Shown here: positions 7,888 through 16,587 of the stretch, in pieces | Numbering within the stretch: the stretch's first letter is position 1 | Layout: each line of letters opens with the position of its first letter | Source of the DNA: Joostella atrarenae | GTDB taxonomy: Bacteria; Bacteroidota; Bacteroidia; Flavobacteriales; Flavobacteriaceae | NCBI RefSeq assembly: GCF_021764745.1 | Contig: NZ_JAETXX010000009.1 | Location: forward strand, 62,001-126,000 | Direction: 5' to 3' | Length of the DNA: 64,000 nucleotides | Notes under the pieces: generated by a model | Database searches by the model: none | The model's input: only the letters and a program-made list of their open reading frames with translations | Told to the model about the DNA's origin: nothing | Translations under genes and position numbers: made by a program

Positions 7888-7985
7888 AATTAACAATCGG
7901 CTATCTAAAAGATTTTCTAATCTGTATTTTTATTCAAGATTAGTCTCTATAAACTTTTAGATAGCCGATCATTAATTTTTTATTT
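7888..7985 (+). terminator. long two-part hairpin with T-run
   Basis: ATCGGCTATCTAAAAG at 7896-7911 is perfectly repeated in inverse at 7954-7969, and the pairing extends outward through TTAATTAA/TTAATT with two mismatches. Inside the loop CTAATCT (7917-7923) pairs with AGATTAG (7937-7943). The outer stem ends in TTTTTTATTTTTT. The total length of about 90 bases is much more than an ordinary terminator. Confidence 0.7.
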
Positions 7986-8011
7986 TTTACAAACCCAAGA
8001 ACTTACTCTGA

Positions 8012-8485
8012 ATAACTATAGAAACTACTAATAAAAAAAACTCTCCGTTTGCTACGCTTACTCTCATTTATACAGCATTAATATTTGGACAAATAGTCTT
8101 CCTCGGAATTGCCTTCTATAATATTCAAAGTATAAAAATTGATATTTCAGATACTAGCGATCCCTTTTTATACATAGTTCCTAGTGTAGGAATACTTGCT
8201 ATTTTCTTATCTAACTTAACATATAATAGGTTAATTCTCAGGATAGACAACAAAGATCTTCCCTTTCAGCAAAAGTTTGGAAATTATCAATCTGCTTGTA
8301 TAGCGAGGTATGCTTGGGTTGAAGCAGCTACTTTATTTGCCATCGTTAGCTATTTTATATCACTAAACTTTGTTTTTCTAATCTTTGCTACCATTCTAAT
8401 TTTATATTTTATAACACTAAAACCTAATAAAAATAAAATAATAGCAGCATTAAAATTAAATCCCACAGACCAATCACTACTATAA
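8012..8485 (+). CDS. four-helix membrane protein with no ATG start
   Basis: An open frame of 157 codons reaches TAA at 8483-8485. It encodes a coherent membrane protein: about four hydrophobic segments (ATLTLIYTALIFGQIVFLGI, LYIVPSVGILAIFLSNL, then AATLFAIVSYFI and FVFLIFATILILYFI), with a cytoplasmic-looking FQQKFGNYQSACIARYAWVE between. The frame has no ATG, GTG or TTG near its start. The first codon after an in-frame TGA is ATA at 8012, giving (M)TIETTNKKNSPFATL, as if ATG had become ATA. It is either a gene starting at ATA or a recent start-codon mutant. I know no function; similar small unnamed membrane proteins occur in Bacteroidota. Confidence 0.6.
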   Translation: MTIETTNKKNSPFATLTLIYTALIFGQIVFLGIAFYNIQSIKIDISDTSDPFLYIVPSVGILAIFLSNLTYNRLILRIDNKDLPFQQKFGNYQSACIARYAWVEAATLFAIVSYFISLNFVFLIFATILILYFITLKPNKNKIIAALKLNPTDQSLL

Positions 8486-8682
8486 TCATACTATTTGACT
8501 CAATCAGATCCGATTATATTATAACATATACTCTAGTTGACTAACATTAAGAGCCAAAAAATGAGCCAAAAAAAATTTTATTTCTTATCTCTCTATTTAC
8601 AATTTCATACGTCCTATTTTTACAATCTACGGAAGTTGCTTTAATAATTTAAGTTATATTTATAGAAAATAACTCATACATT

Positions 8683-9054
8683 ATGGCGTATATAATAAAT
8701 ATTCTTATTGCAATCATTGCATTACTACACTGCTATATCATGTGGTTTGAAATGTTTGCTTGGGAAACTAAAGGAAGAAAAGTATTTAAAAGCTTTCCCA
8801 ATGATTTATTCCCAAGAACAAAAGCTATGGCTGCTAACCAAGGACTTTATAATGGTTTTTTAGCTGCAGGACTTATTTGGACATTCTTTATTAATAATGC
8901 TGAATGGAGAGTTAATATTGCTTTGTTTTTTTTAGCTTGTGTTGCTATTGCTGGGATCTACGGTGCTCTTACTGCGAGTAAAAAAATATTATTCGTACAA
9001 ACAGTGCCAGCAGTAATTAATATTATTCTATTACTAGCTAAATCCTATTTTTAA
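8683..9054 (+). CDS. DUF1304 family membrane protein
   Basis: A 123-residue integral membrane protein with four hydrophobic segments. Family hallmarks are LLHCYIMWFEMFAWETKGRK at the start and MAANQGLYNGFLAAGLIW in the middle. The biochemical role of DUF1304 is not known. It is a single gene converging on tamL with only 36 bases between the two stops. Confidence 0.85.
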   Translation: MAYIINILIAIIALLHCYIMWFEMFAWETKGRKVFKSFPNDLFPRTKAMAANQGLYNGFLAAGLIWTFFINNAEWRVNIALFFLACVAIAGIYGALTASKKILFVQTVPAVINIILLLAKSYF

Positions 9055-9090
9055 ATAGGAAGAATATAAATCCACACTGAATTAAAAAGG

Positions 9091-11367
9091 CTAAAAAGGA
9101 TATCCAAAAGCAAAATTCAAGATAGGGTCTTTTAAATCAAAATTGTAGCGATCTTCATAAGGTTTATGAATTGGAGCTGCAAAATCAAAACGAATTACAA
9201 AGCTCTGAATATCAACACGCAGTCCTGCTCCCACACCCACTCCAAGCTCTTTCATAAAACCAGATGAGAATTCTCCTCCTGGAATTGCATCATTTGTATT
9301 AAGTAACCACACATTTCCTGCATCTGCAAACAATGCTCCCTTTAAAAAAGAAACAATAGGAAAGCGATATTCCAAATTTGCTTCCAGTCGGATATCTCCA
9401 GTTTGATCTAAATAAGAACTACTTTCTTCATCTGTTAATTGGTAAGTACCAGGCCCCAAAGATCTAATTCTAAAAGCCCTTACACTAAAAGGACCCCCAG
9501 AATAATACTGCTTAGAATAAGGCAAACTAACAGAGTTACCGTATGCATAACCAATCCCCCCGAATAAACGAGCCACCAAAGCTTGCTCATTTCCTAAGGA
9601 ATATCGATATCTAAAATCTACATCTGTTTTTGCAAATTGAGCATATTCTAACCCTAATACCTTTTTTACGCCATCTTCATTTGGTTCTCCACTAATTAAA
9701 TCTAAAATATTACCTGCTATCTCAAAATTAGCAGCAAAGTAAATAGGGTTCTTCTTTTCAGTATCTGAAGTCTCATTATAAATAAAACTATAGGTAAGTC
9801 CTGCAATAAATTTTTGCTCAAAGCTATTCGCCAAGAACTCGTTATCAGCTAAAAGTTCATCAAACTCTTCAGAAGTATTAGACAAGCTACTGTAATTAAA
9901 ACTTATTGGAGACAATTCATGATAAACATATTTATTGGCATTCCATGTATACCCAAAAGATGTTAGCAGTGATGTAGAAGTATATAAATCTTGTCTATCA
10001 AGGTATTCTATCCCCGCACTAATTTTTGTTTTTGGAACTTCATATCTAAATCCTAAATCAATTTTAAATGGAAATAAAATCCTCGGAAAAATCAAATCGC
10101 CTTTTAATCCCAGCTGTGTACTTGTAGCTCCAGTATTATCATCTCCTCCCCCAATTTGTTTCTCATAACCTAACTTTGCAGAGACATTAAAGATTTCTCC
10201 TCCATTAAAAAAATTCCTGTTAGTATAGGTTAGTGCTAAAGCGGGACCAACGTAGTTATTAGACTTTGAATTGGCTTGTATTTCTGCCCTTACCGATTGC
10301 TTATTCATAGGAGATAGATAGATTTTTGCATCTAAAAGCCCTATAGAATCTCCCTCTTGAAAGGGTTTTGTTTTATCAAAACGTATCGTTGTATACTTAT
10401 AGGTTCCTATTTTTGACAATCGGTTACTAGTAAACTTAGACCACTTAGGATTATAATATTGTCCTTTTTTAAATAAAATAAAAGGGGCTAAACGCTTTGC
10501 CTTAAAAAAATCGGTGCTTTGAATATAATCAATACCATTATAACTAATTGTATCTTTGGGAACACTATCGTTTTCTATTGAATAGTCTGAATACACAGAA
10601 ATCGAATTCAATTTATAAGGAATCTTAGATTTTTCTGGAGTCTCTGTTTTTAATCGCAGGAAAAGATCATATTTTTTTTCTTCATATTGATTGGTATCCG
10701 CCTCAAAAATTAAAAAGTCTTCATTAAAATTATAATAACCACGTGCTTTTAAATAATCATCAATACGAGACCTTTCTTCTTTAAAACTCGCTAGATCGAA
10801 ACGCGTATCATTATCTAAGAAAGTTTCTGATAATGACTTCTGAATAGAGTCGTATATTTTTAAACTGTCTTTATCAAGTTCATATGTTTCTAGTCGGTAT
10901 GGCTCTCCTAAAGTAACCTCATAATGGGTATTAGCAGTTTTCTTTTTTTTATTTACTGAAGAAGTAATTGTATTTTTAAAAAACCCTCGATTCTCTAATC
11001 GGTTATTTATAAGATCTTCCGTTTTAGTAACATCTACATCAGATAAATATACAGGCTCCTCACCTATTTTCTTATTTAAGAATTTGTTTATAAAGCCTGG
11101 CTTTTCTCGTTGTGCTTTATAATGTGTTAATAGTCCCCATCGAACTCCAAATAATTTAGAATTTGGCTCAGGACGGAGTAAACCATCCAATTCGTCCTCA
11201 ATAGTCCCAAGATCTTTAATTTTGTTTTCGGTAGTAACATCAATATCTCCACCCGTATATAAAACCTCATTCTCAGGAATAAACCGTTTTACATTACATG
11301 CAGTTAGGCATATAAAGGAAATCAATAAGAAAAGTATCTTTTTATATTTTACAAATGAATTCTTCAA
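9091..11367 (-). CDS. tamL: TamL: BamA/TamA-family outer-membrane lipoprotein
   Basis: A 758-residue outer-membrane protein. The N-terminus is a lipoprotein signal with lipobox near LTACNVKRF, followed by POTRA-like repeats to about residue 360 and a 16-strand Omp85 barrel to the C-terminus, including the substrate motif GGPFSVRAFR that matches the conserved VRGF/Y-type lid-lock segment, and a terminal strand ending FAFGYPF. The lipid anchor distinguishes Bacteroidota TamL from proteobacterial TamA. It starts immediately after the tamB stop, with no spacer, so the two are translationally linked and form the translocation and assembly module. Confidence 0.9.
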   Translation of the reverse strand: MKNSFVKYKKILFLLISFICLTACNVKRFIPENEVLYTGGDIDVTTENKIKDLGTIEDELDGLLRPEPNSKLFGVRWGLLTHYKAQREKPGFINKFLNKKIGEEPVYLSDVDVTKTEDLINNRLENRGFFKNTITSSVNKKKKTANTHYEVTLGEPYRLETYELDKDSLKIYDSIQKSLSETFLDNDTRFDLASFKEERSRIDDYLKARGYYNFNEDFLIFEADTNQYEEKKYDLFLRLKTETPEKSKIPYKLNSISVYSDYSIENDSVPKDTISYNGIDYIQSTDFFKAKRLAPFILFKKGQYYNPKWSKFTSNRLSKIGTYKYTTIRFDKTKPFQEGDSIGLLDAKIYLSPMNKQSVRAEIQANSKSNNYVGPALALTYTNRNFFNGGEIFNVSAKLGYEKQIGGGDDNTGATSTQLGLKGDLIFPRILFPFKIDLGFRYEVPKTKISAGIEYLDRQDLYTSTSLLTSFGYTWNANKYVYHELSPISFNYSSLSNTSEEFDELLADNEFLANSFEQKFIAGLTYSFIYNETSDTEKKNPIYFAANFEIAGNILDLISGEPNEDGVKKVLGLEYAQFAKTDVDFRYRYSLGNEQALVARLFGGIGYAYGNSVSLPYSKQYYSGGPFSVRAFRIRSLGPGTYQLTDEESSSYLDQTGDIRLEANLEYRFPIVSFLKGALFADAGNVWLLNTNDAIPGGEFSSGFMKELGVGVGAGLRVDIQSFVIRFDFAAPIHKPYEDRYNFDLKDPILNFAFGYPF

Positions 11368-14300
11368 CTATTCTTCTTTTAGCTCTTGTTTTTTTAACTT
11401 CTTTTCTTTGGCTACTTCTTCTCGGACTTTACGCTCCCAAAGTTCTTTAAACTTATTGAATTCTTTATTAAAAATAATTGAAATCCCGGTAACTATAAGC
11501 TCCCCATCAATAATACTTTCAAATTTATTTTTTCGATATCCCCTTAAACGATAACGTCCATCTTCAGTTACCAAATACTCAATCCCCACATTCCCAATGG
11601 CAGGAGCATTTCCATCTGAAGTCTGACTACTTCCTTGAATATCTACCTCGCTACCAACCTGAACAATGACACGATCATCAAACAAACTTTTACTAGCATT
11701 TATATCTAATTCCGTTCTTTCCTGTGGAGAAGCCGATTGGTAGTCTGTATAACTATCCAATCCGAAATCTAACTGCACACCTGTATCTCCCAAAATCTTG
11801 TCTGAGAAAGTATTTAATTGATCTGAAAGTACATCGTTAACATTGTCCCTGGCTATAGAAGCAGGGCCTCCTGCACTACCATCACTTCCTGAGGTTGGAA
11901 AAAACCGATTCATTACTAATAAGGAGAAAACTTGCTTATTAAGCTCCTCTTCTTGCTCATTTAATTGCTGAACAGCGCTATATATATTTCCGCTAGCAGC
12001 GCTTTGCTCATCTTCTGGCATATCTAACTGAAAAGCTAACTCTGGTTCCAAAAGCTCTCCATCTATATTTAAATAAACCAAAAACGGATATTTCTGTCGG
12101 TATGTATTTATAATATCATTACTAGAATTAGAAGTCTGAGTTGCCATAAGCGCAGAAGCCGATGTTTCTACATTATATATCGCCTTTATATCTAATGATG
12201 CATCCAAGGGGTCTCCATTCCAAGTAATCTTGCTCCCTTTAGAGATATCGAACTTTCTTTTTACAATGTTGTATAAGCTAGCCTCATAATGTCCATTATC
12301 AACTTCATATTGACCAGAAAGAGTAGTCCTTCCGTTCGTTTCCATTTTGAAATTAAACTCTCCTGTACCAGAAACCTCTAAATTATCTCCAGAACGTTCA
12401 TTGATAACAATTCGGAAAACAGAATTTTTATCTACTGAAATTAAAGCATCAATATCAAAATTTTCAAACATAGAAGGCGCCGTTGTTTGCTCTTCTCTTC
12501 GAGTTAAAATATCATTTTCATTTTTTCTATTCACAAATAAAACAACTCCTTCTCTTTCGTTTATATCTAACTCTGACTCAGGAACAATTACCGTAAATTT
12601 AGAATCTTCTTTGATTTTTAGTTTCCCATTTATTCGAGGCACTTCTAAATCTCCTTTTATGGTGATATCTGTGTTTAAACTTACATTCCCATAAAATAAA
12701 TCGTTGTCTTCTCTTGTAGAGTTTAATACTTTAAAATTATCTGCTTTTAAAGTTAAATCGAAGGCAGGATTTGCAATATCTTCTGTTGAAATCTTTCCGT
12801 CTAAAACAAATACGTTTTTATCTTCATCTTGAATAGATAGCTTATTTAAAGTAAACCCATTATTATCAAAAGAGAGCTCTTCTTGATCGATACTAAAATT
12901 AGAGTTTAACTGATTTACTAGCATCTCTACACCGTCAAAATTTAATTTTCCACTATAAATAGGATTGGCTGTAGTTCCTGTTAGTTTAGCTTTTCCGCTG
13001 ATACTTCCCTTTGTATTTGTAATTTCTTCACCTGAAAAACCTTCAATAGCTTTCATTTTTAATCCATTCAGAAGCAAGTCTAAATCTAATTTAGAATCTT
13101 CGCCCTCTGCAATATAACTCCCTGTTAAATCTAAATCTATATTTCCTTCTTTTAGAGCAAGTGCAAACTCATAATCACTATAATTTTGTGAAGAAGCATT
13201 GATTGATAAATTTCCTAAAGGCACTTTTAAAGCCTCTAAATTTGTAACCTTAAGATCTGCCTGTATTCCTGCATTATTAAAAGGATCTTCAATATTAAGA
13301 ACTCCCTTTGCAACACCTTTTGCAATTGGCTCATCTGGATTTAAAAAACTTAAAATGGTATTGAGTTTGAAGTTATCAAACGAAACTCCCACTATATCTT
13401 TTTCTTCTGAAGTTGTAGATTTTATTAATGCTATTTCCTGACCGTTATTACTAAAAACGAAGTCTTTAATTGCAATAAAATTAGGAGCATATAAAATCTC
13501 ATTACTATTAGGAATATCCCATTTTTTTCTATTTAAAATAAGCGTACTCGGATCGATATGATATTGAATTGTATCTCCTTTAAAAAGAACTTCAGAATTA
13601 ACTTGTACTAAATCTTCTGTTTCAGCTTTACTATTAAAATCTAATAACAGTATCTTAGCTTTTAGAGTTCCTTTAAGCGTTGTTTTATCTATGGAAATTG
13701 AATTAGATTCAATTCCACTCCACCCTAAATTAAAAACTAAATCTTCCTCCTTACCATCTAAATATAGATGCAAGCTATCTATTACATTACTATTATAATT
13801 TACATATGGCGCATTGATATCTGCATTGATTGTTTTCTGAGCTTCATTAAAATCTACAACTATTGCTACAGAATCCATTTCTTCTAAACTAGGGAAATAA
13901 ACCTCGCTTAAAGCTGGTGTTTGCCTTAATAACACTTTCATCTTCATAGTTGTATTCGTTGTCTTTTTAGATACAATGCTATCATTTAAAGTTACATTTG
14001 GATTCGCTTCCCAATAACTAGATAATTGTGTTTCTAACGCCTGAGCTAATACATTTGGAGTTGTATTCGCTTCTAAATCTGCTTCCAACATATTACTCTT
14101 AATCTTTAAGAGCGTGCTATTCCCTTTTAGTGCTGCATTAAAATTAAAAGCATCTATGTTATAAGATTTATTACGATAAATTGCTATTCCTTCTGTTATA
14201 CTTCCGTCGAGAATAAAATTAGAAAAATCACCCTCGTAATCAGCTTTCAGCTTAAAGCCTGTACGAACATCGCTTTTTGTAATCCCCAGCTTATAAAGAT

Positions 14301-16395
14301 CTGCTCCATTAAGATCAAGAAAAACACTAAACTTAGAGTTCAGCGAATCTAAAATCATATGGGTATCCATATTGAAGTCTAAATTATCATCTTTAAAAGC
14401 TATTGTTACATCTCCAGTTCCGTTCTTAATATTACCATTTAATTTAAGCTTTGAGAAATCATAATTAGCATACGCTAACGAATCAAATTCCGAAGTTAAT
14501 TTGGCATTCAAAGTATTTATACTATTCCCACTTCCTGAAGTTTTCACCCTAAAAGAAAGGGCTCCAATTTCATCATTCTTAAGAATTTTTCCTAGATGTA
14601 GTTGATCGACATTCAAGTCTGCATCAAAAGCAATTTTCTGCTCATCGCTATATTTACCGTTCAGTTTTACAATACCATCGGAAGTTTTTAATACCGCCTT
14701 AGTATTTATATTATTGAGACCACCATTTAAACTTCCTACTAAATTCAGGGAATCTGGAATAGAAATACCCAAAGAATCTTCACTTATAAAGCTAGCCAAA
14801 GCCTGCTTTTGCATTTTTATATTAAAATCTGGTATGTATAGTTTAAGACTATCTGCATTAGTTGGAGATTTGATGCTTCCATTTAACTCTATTTTTGCTT
14901 GTTTCCCCCAATTTAAAGAAGTGTTTTTTAAATGTAAACTATCTAATGTCCCCGTAAGAGTTAAAGCTCCTTTTATATTATTTGATGTTAAAGAATCTAT
15001 ATATTTATTCTCCGCTAAGTCAGGCTGAAAATAATAAGCGTCTTTTATATTGATATTAAAATTAGGAAGTCTAATATCCATAACGGAAGCTTCAAAATTA
15101 TTTATAAAATCTTCAACGGAAGAAAACTTCATCGCAGCAGATCCTGTGAGGTCACTATTCCCTGTAACAACATGGAGTGAGTTAATCCCTAGAGACTTAT
15201 CATCAATACTCAATTCGAAATTCAAATCTTTAAGGTGAAATATTCCATGCTCTAAAAAAGACAATTCATTTAAAACAACAGCTGCTTTTCCTGGTTGATA
15301 AGTAATATTCTCCGAAGCAAAATTAAGTTGCTTTAACTCTAAATTACTAGCATTAAAACCATTGGGAACAATTGTATCTGTGGGTGTTATAAAAGTTAGC
15401 TCACTATCTTGAATTTCAATATTGTTGGTTGTTATTTTCCAATCTGGCCAATTAAATTCGGTTGGAGAAGAACTAGAAATAGTATCTGTTACACTGATAA
15501 ATTTACTAGCATCATTATAGGTGAATTTTGTCTTCTCAAGAATAAATTCGTCCACAACAATTTCTTGAGAATTAAGATCTAACTTAGGAAGTTCTAAAGA
15601 CAAAGCCTCTAAATTAACAGCCATCGTTGTATTATCTTCAATGACATTATAATACGCTTCTACGTTTTTAAAATCTACATTATCAAACCTAATAAAAGGC
15701 ATTGTAGCTGTAGATGTGGTATCTGTATCTTCTTCAAAAGGTATTCCTTGTGTGTAATTTATAGTACCATCATTAAATTCAAAGTCAGAAACCTCAAATC
15801 TCATTTTGTCCAAATCAAAAACATCAACATCTAATAATAACTCTCCTAATTTAGTTTCTAAATCTATTCCCGTTAATTGGTCATTATAGCGAAGATTGAT
15901 AGCTTCTAATTTAATTTTCCCCAAGCTAATCTTCATAGATCCTGAGGTTGTGTCTACTTGGGTAGTATCTGCGGAAGCAAAAGCATCTACAATATAATCG
16001 AAATTAAACCTCCCTAGAGTATCGCGCTCAATATTAGCTTTTAAACCTGACCAGTCTACTAAATTAAGATCTATTTCCGTTCCTTGAATTAATGGCAGTA
16101 AAGAGGTAGAAAGCTCTAGTTTTTCGGAGTATACCAAAGTATCTCCTTTTTCATCTTCTATATAAAAACCATTTAAAGATGCATTCCCCGAGAACGTTAT
16201 AAAAAGCTTTTCTATTTTTACTTCTGTACCAATTTTGTTAGACAGAAAATTAACCGCCTTCCCTACAATTAAATTCTGTCCCCAAGGGCTTCTAATTACC
16301 AATACGAGCACAAAGAATAAAAGCAATAGAATTGCAACTATTCTCAGTGCAATTCTAAGGAAACGTGATTTTATAAATTTCTGTTTTTGCGGCAT
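11368..16395 (-). CDS. tamB: TamB: translocation and assembly module inner-membrane protein
   Basis: A 1675-residue AsmA/TamB-family protein. One N-terminal transmembrane anchor (about residues 10-33, LRIALRIVAILLLLFFVLVL) is followed by a very long repetitive beta-rich taco of the kind that spans the periplasm and moves lipids or outer-membrane proteins, and by the TamB/DUF490 domain over the last 350 residues (for example GQYEVDNGHYEASLYNIV). The tail is charged, ending KKLKKQELKEE. It is the first gene of the tamB-tamL unit and is followed with no gap by tamL. Confidence 0.92.
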   Translation of the reverse strand: MPQKQKFIKSRFLRIALRIVAILLLLFFVLVLVIRSPWGQNLIVGKAVNFLSNKIGTEVKIEKLFITFSGNASLNGFYIEDEKGDTLVYSEKLELSTSLLPLIQGTEIDLNLVDWSGLKANIERDTLGRFNFDYIVDAFASADTTQVDTTSGSMKISLGKIKLEAINLRYNDQLTGIDLETKLGELLLDVDVFDLDKMRFEVSDFEFNDGTINYTQGIPFEEDTDTTSTATMPFIRFDNVDFKNVEAYYNVIEDNTTMAVNLEALSLELPKLDLNSQEIVVDEFILEKTKFTYNDASKFISVTDTISSSSPTEFNWPDWKITTNNIEIQDSELTFITPTDTIVPNGFNASNLELKQLNFASENITYQPGKAAVVLNELSFLEHGIFHLKDLNFELSIDDKSLGINSLHVVTGNSDLTGSAAMKFSSVEDFINNFEASVMDIRLPNFNINIKDAYYFQPDLAENKYIDSLTSNNIKGALTLTGTLDSLHLKNTSLNWGKQAKIELNGSIKSPTNADSLKLYIPDFNIKMQKQALASFISEDSLGISIPDSLNLVGSLNGGLNNINTKAVLKTSDGIVKLNGKYSDEQKIAFDADLNVDQLHLGKILKNDEIGALSFRVKTSGSGNSINTLNAKLTSEFDSLAYANYDFSKLKLNGNIKNGTGDVTIAFKDDNLDFNMDTHMILDSLNSKFSVFLDLNGADLYKLGITKSDVRTGFKLKADYEGDFSNFILDGSITEGIAIYRNKSYNIDAFNFNAALKGNSTLLKIKSNMLEADLEANTTPNVLAQALETQLSSYWEANPNVTLNDSIVSKKTTNTTMKMKVLLRQTPALSEVYFPSLEEMDSVAIVVDFNEAQKTINADINAPYVNYNSNVIDSLHLYLDGKEEDLVFNLGWSGIESNSISIDKTTLKGTLKAKILLLDFNSKAETEDLVQVNSEVLFKGDTIQYHIDPSTLILNRKKWDIPNSNEILYAPNFIAIKDFVFSNNGQEIALIKSTTSEEKDIVGVSFDNFKLNTILSFLNPDEPIAKGVAKGVLNIEDPFNNAGIQADLKVTNLEALKVPLGNLSINASSQNYSDYEFALALKEGNIDLDLTGSYIAEGEDSKLDLDLLLNGLKMKAIEGFSGEEITNTKGSISGKAKLTGTTANPIYSGKLNFDGVEMLVNQLNSNFSIDQEELSFDNNGFTLNKLSIQDEDKNVFVLDGKISTEDIANPAFDLTLKADNFKVLNSTREDNDLFYGNVSLNTDITIKGDLEVPRINGKLKIKEDSKFTVIVPESELDINEREGVVLFVNRKNENDILTRREEQTTAPSMFENFDIDALISVDKNSVFRIVINERSGDNLEVSGTGEFNFKMETNGRTTLSGQYEVDNGHYEASLYNIVKRKFDISKGSKITWNGDPLDASLDIKAIYNVETSASALMATQTSNSSNDIINTYRQKYPFLVYLNIDGELLEPELAFQLDMPEDEQSAASGNIYSAVQQLNEQEEELNKQVFSLLVMNRFFPTSGSDGSAGGPASIARDNVNDVLSDQLNTFSDKILGDTGVQLDFGLDSYTDYQSASPQERTELDINASKSLFDDRVIVQVGSEVDIQGSSQTSDGNAPAIGNVGIEYLVTEDGRYRLRGYRKNKFESIIDGELIVTGISIIFNKEFNKFKELWERKVREEVAKEKKLKKQELKEE

Positions 16396-16426
16396 AGATA
16401 TTCCTCATATAATTGAGGTTTAAAAA

Positions 16427-16434
16427 CAAAGATA
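16427..16434 (-). promoter_or_regulatory. -7 box TATCTTTG upstream of tamB
   Basis: The minus strand reads TATCTTTG, matching TAnnTTTG, 32 bases before the tamB ATG. A good -33 TTTG is not seen, so support is partial. Confidence 0.35.
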
Positions 16435-16587
16435 CGTTGTAGTATGTAGAATAATTATAAAAGTATTTTAAAATAACATCTTTAAATTAGCGCTTATAAT
16501 CTAAGAATGCCATCTAGTATTTTAAATTATTACTATAAATACAAGACGACATCCGCTTTTACTATTCTAAAATTAATATAATAGAGA

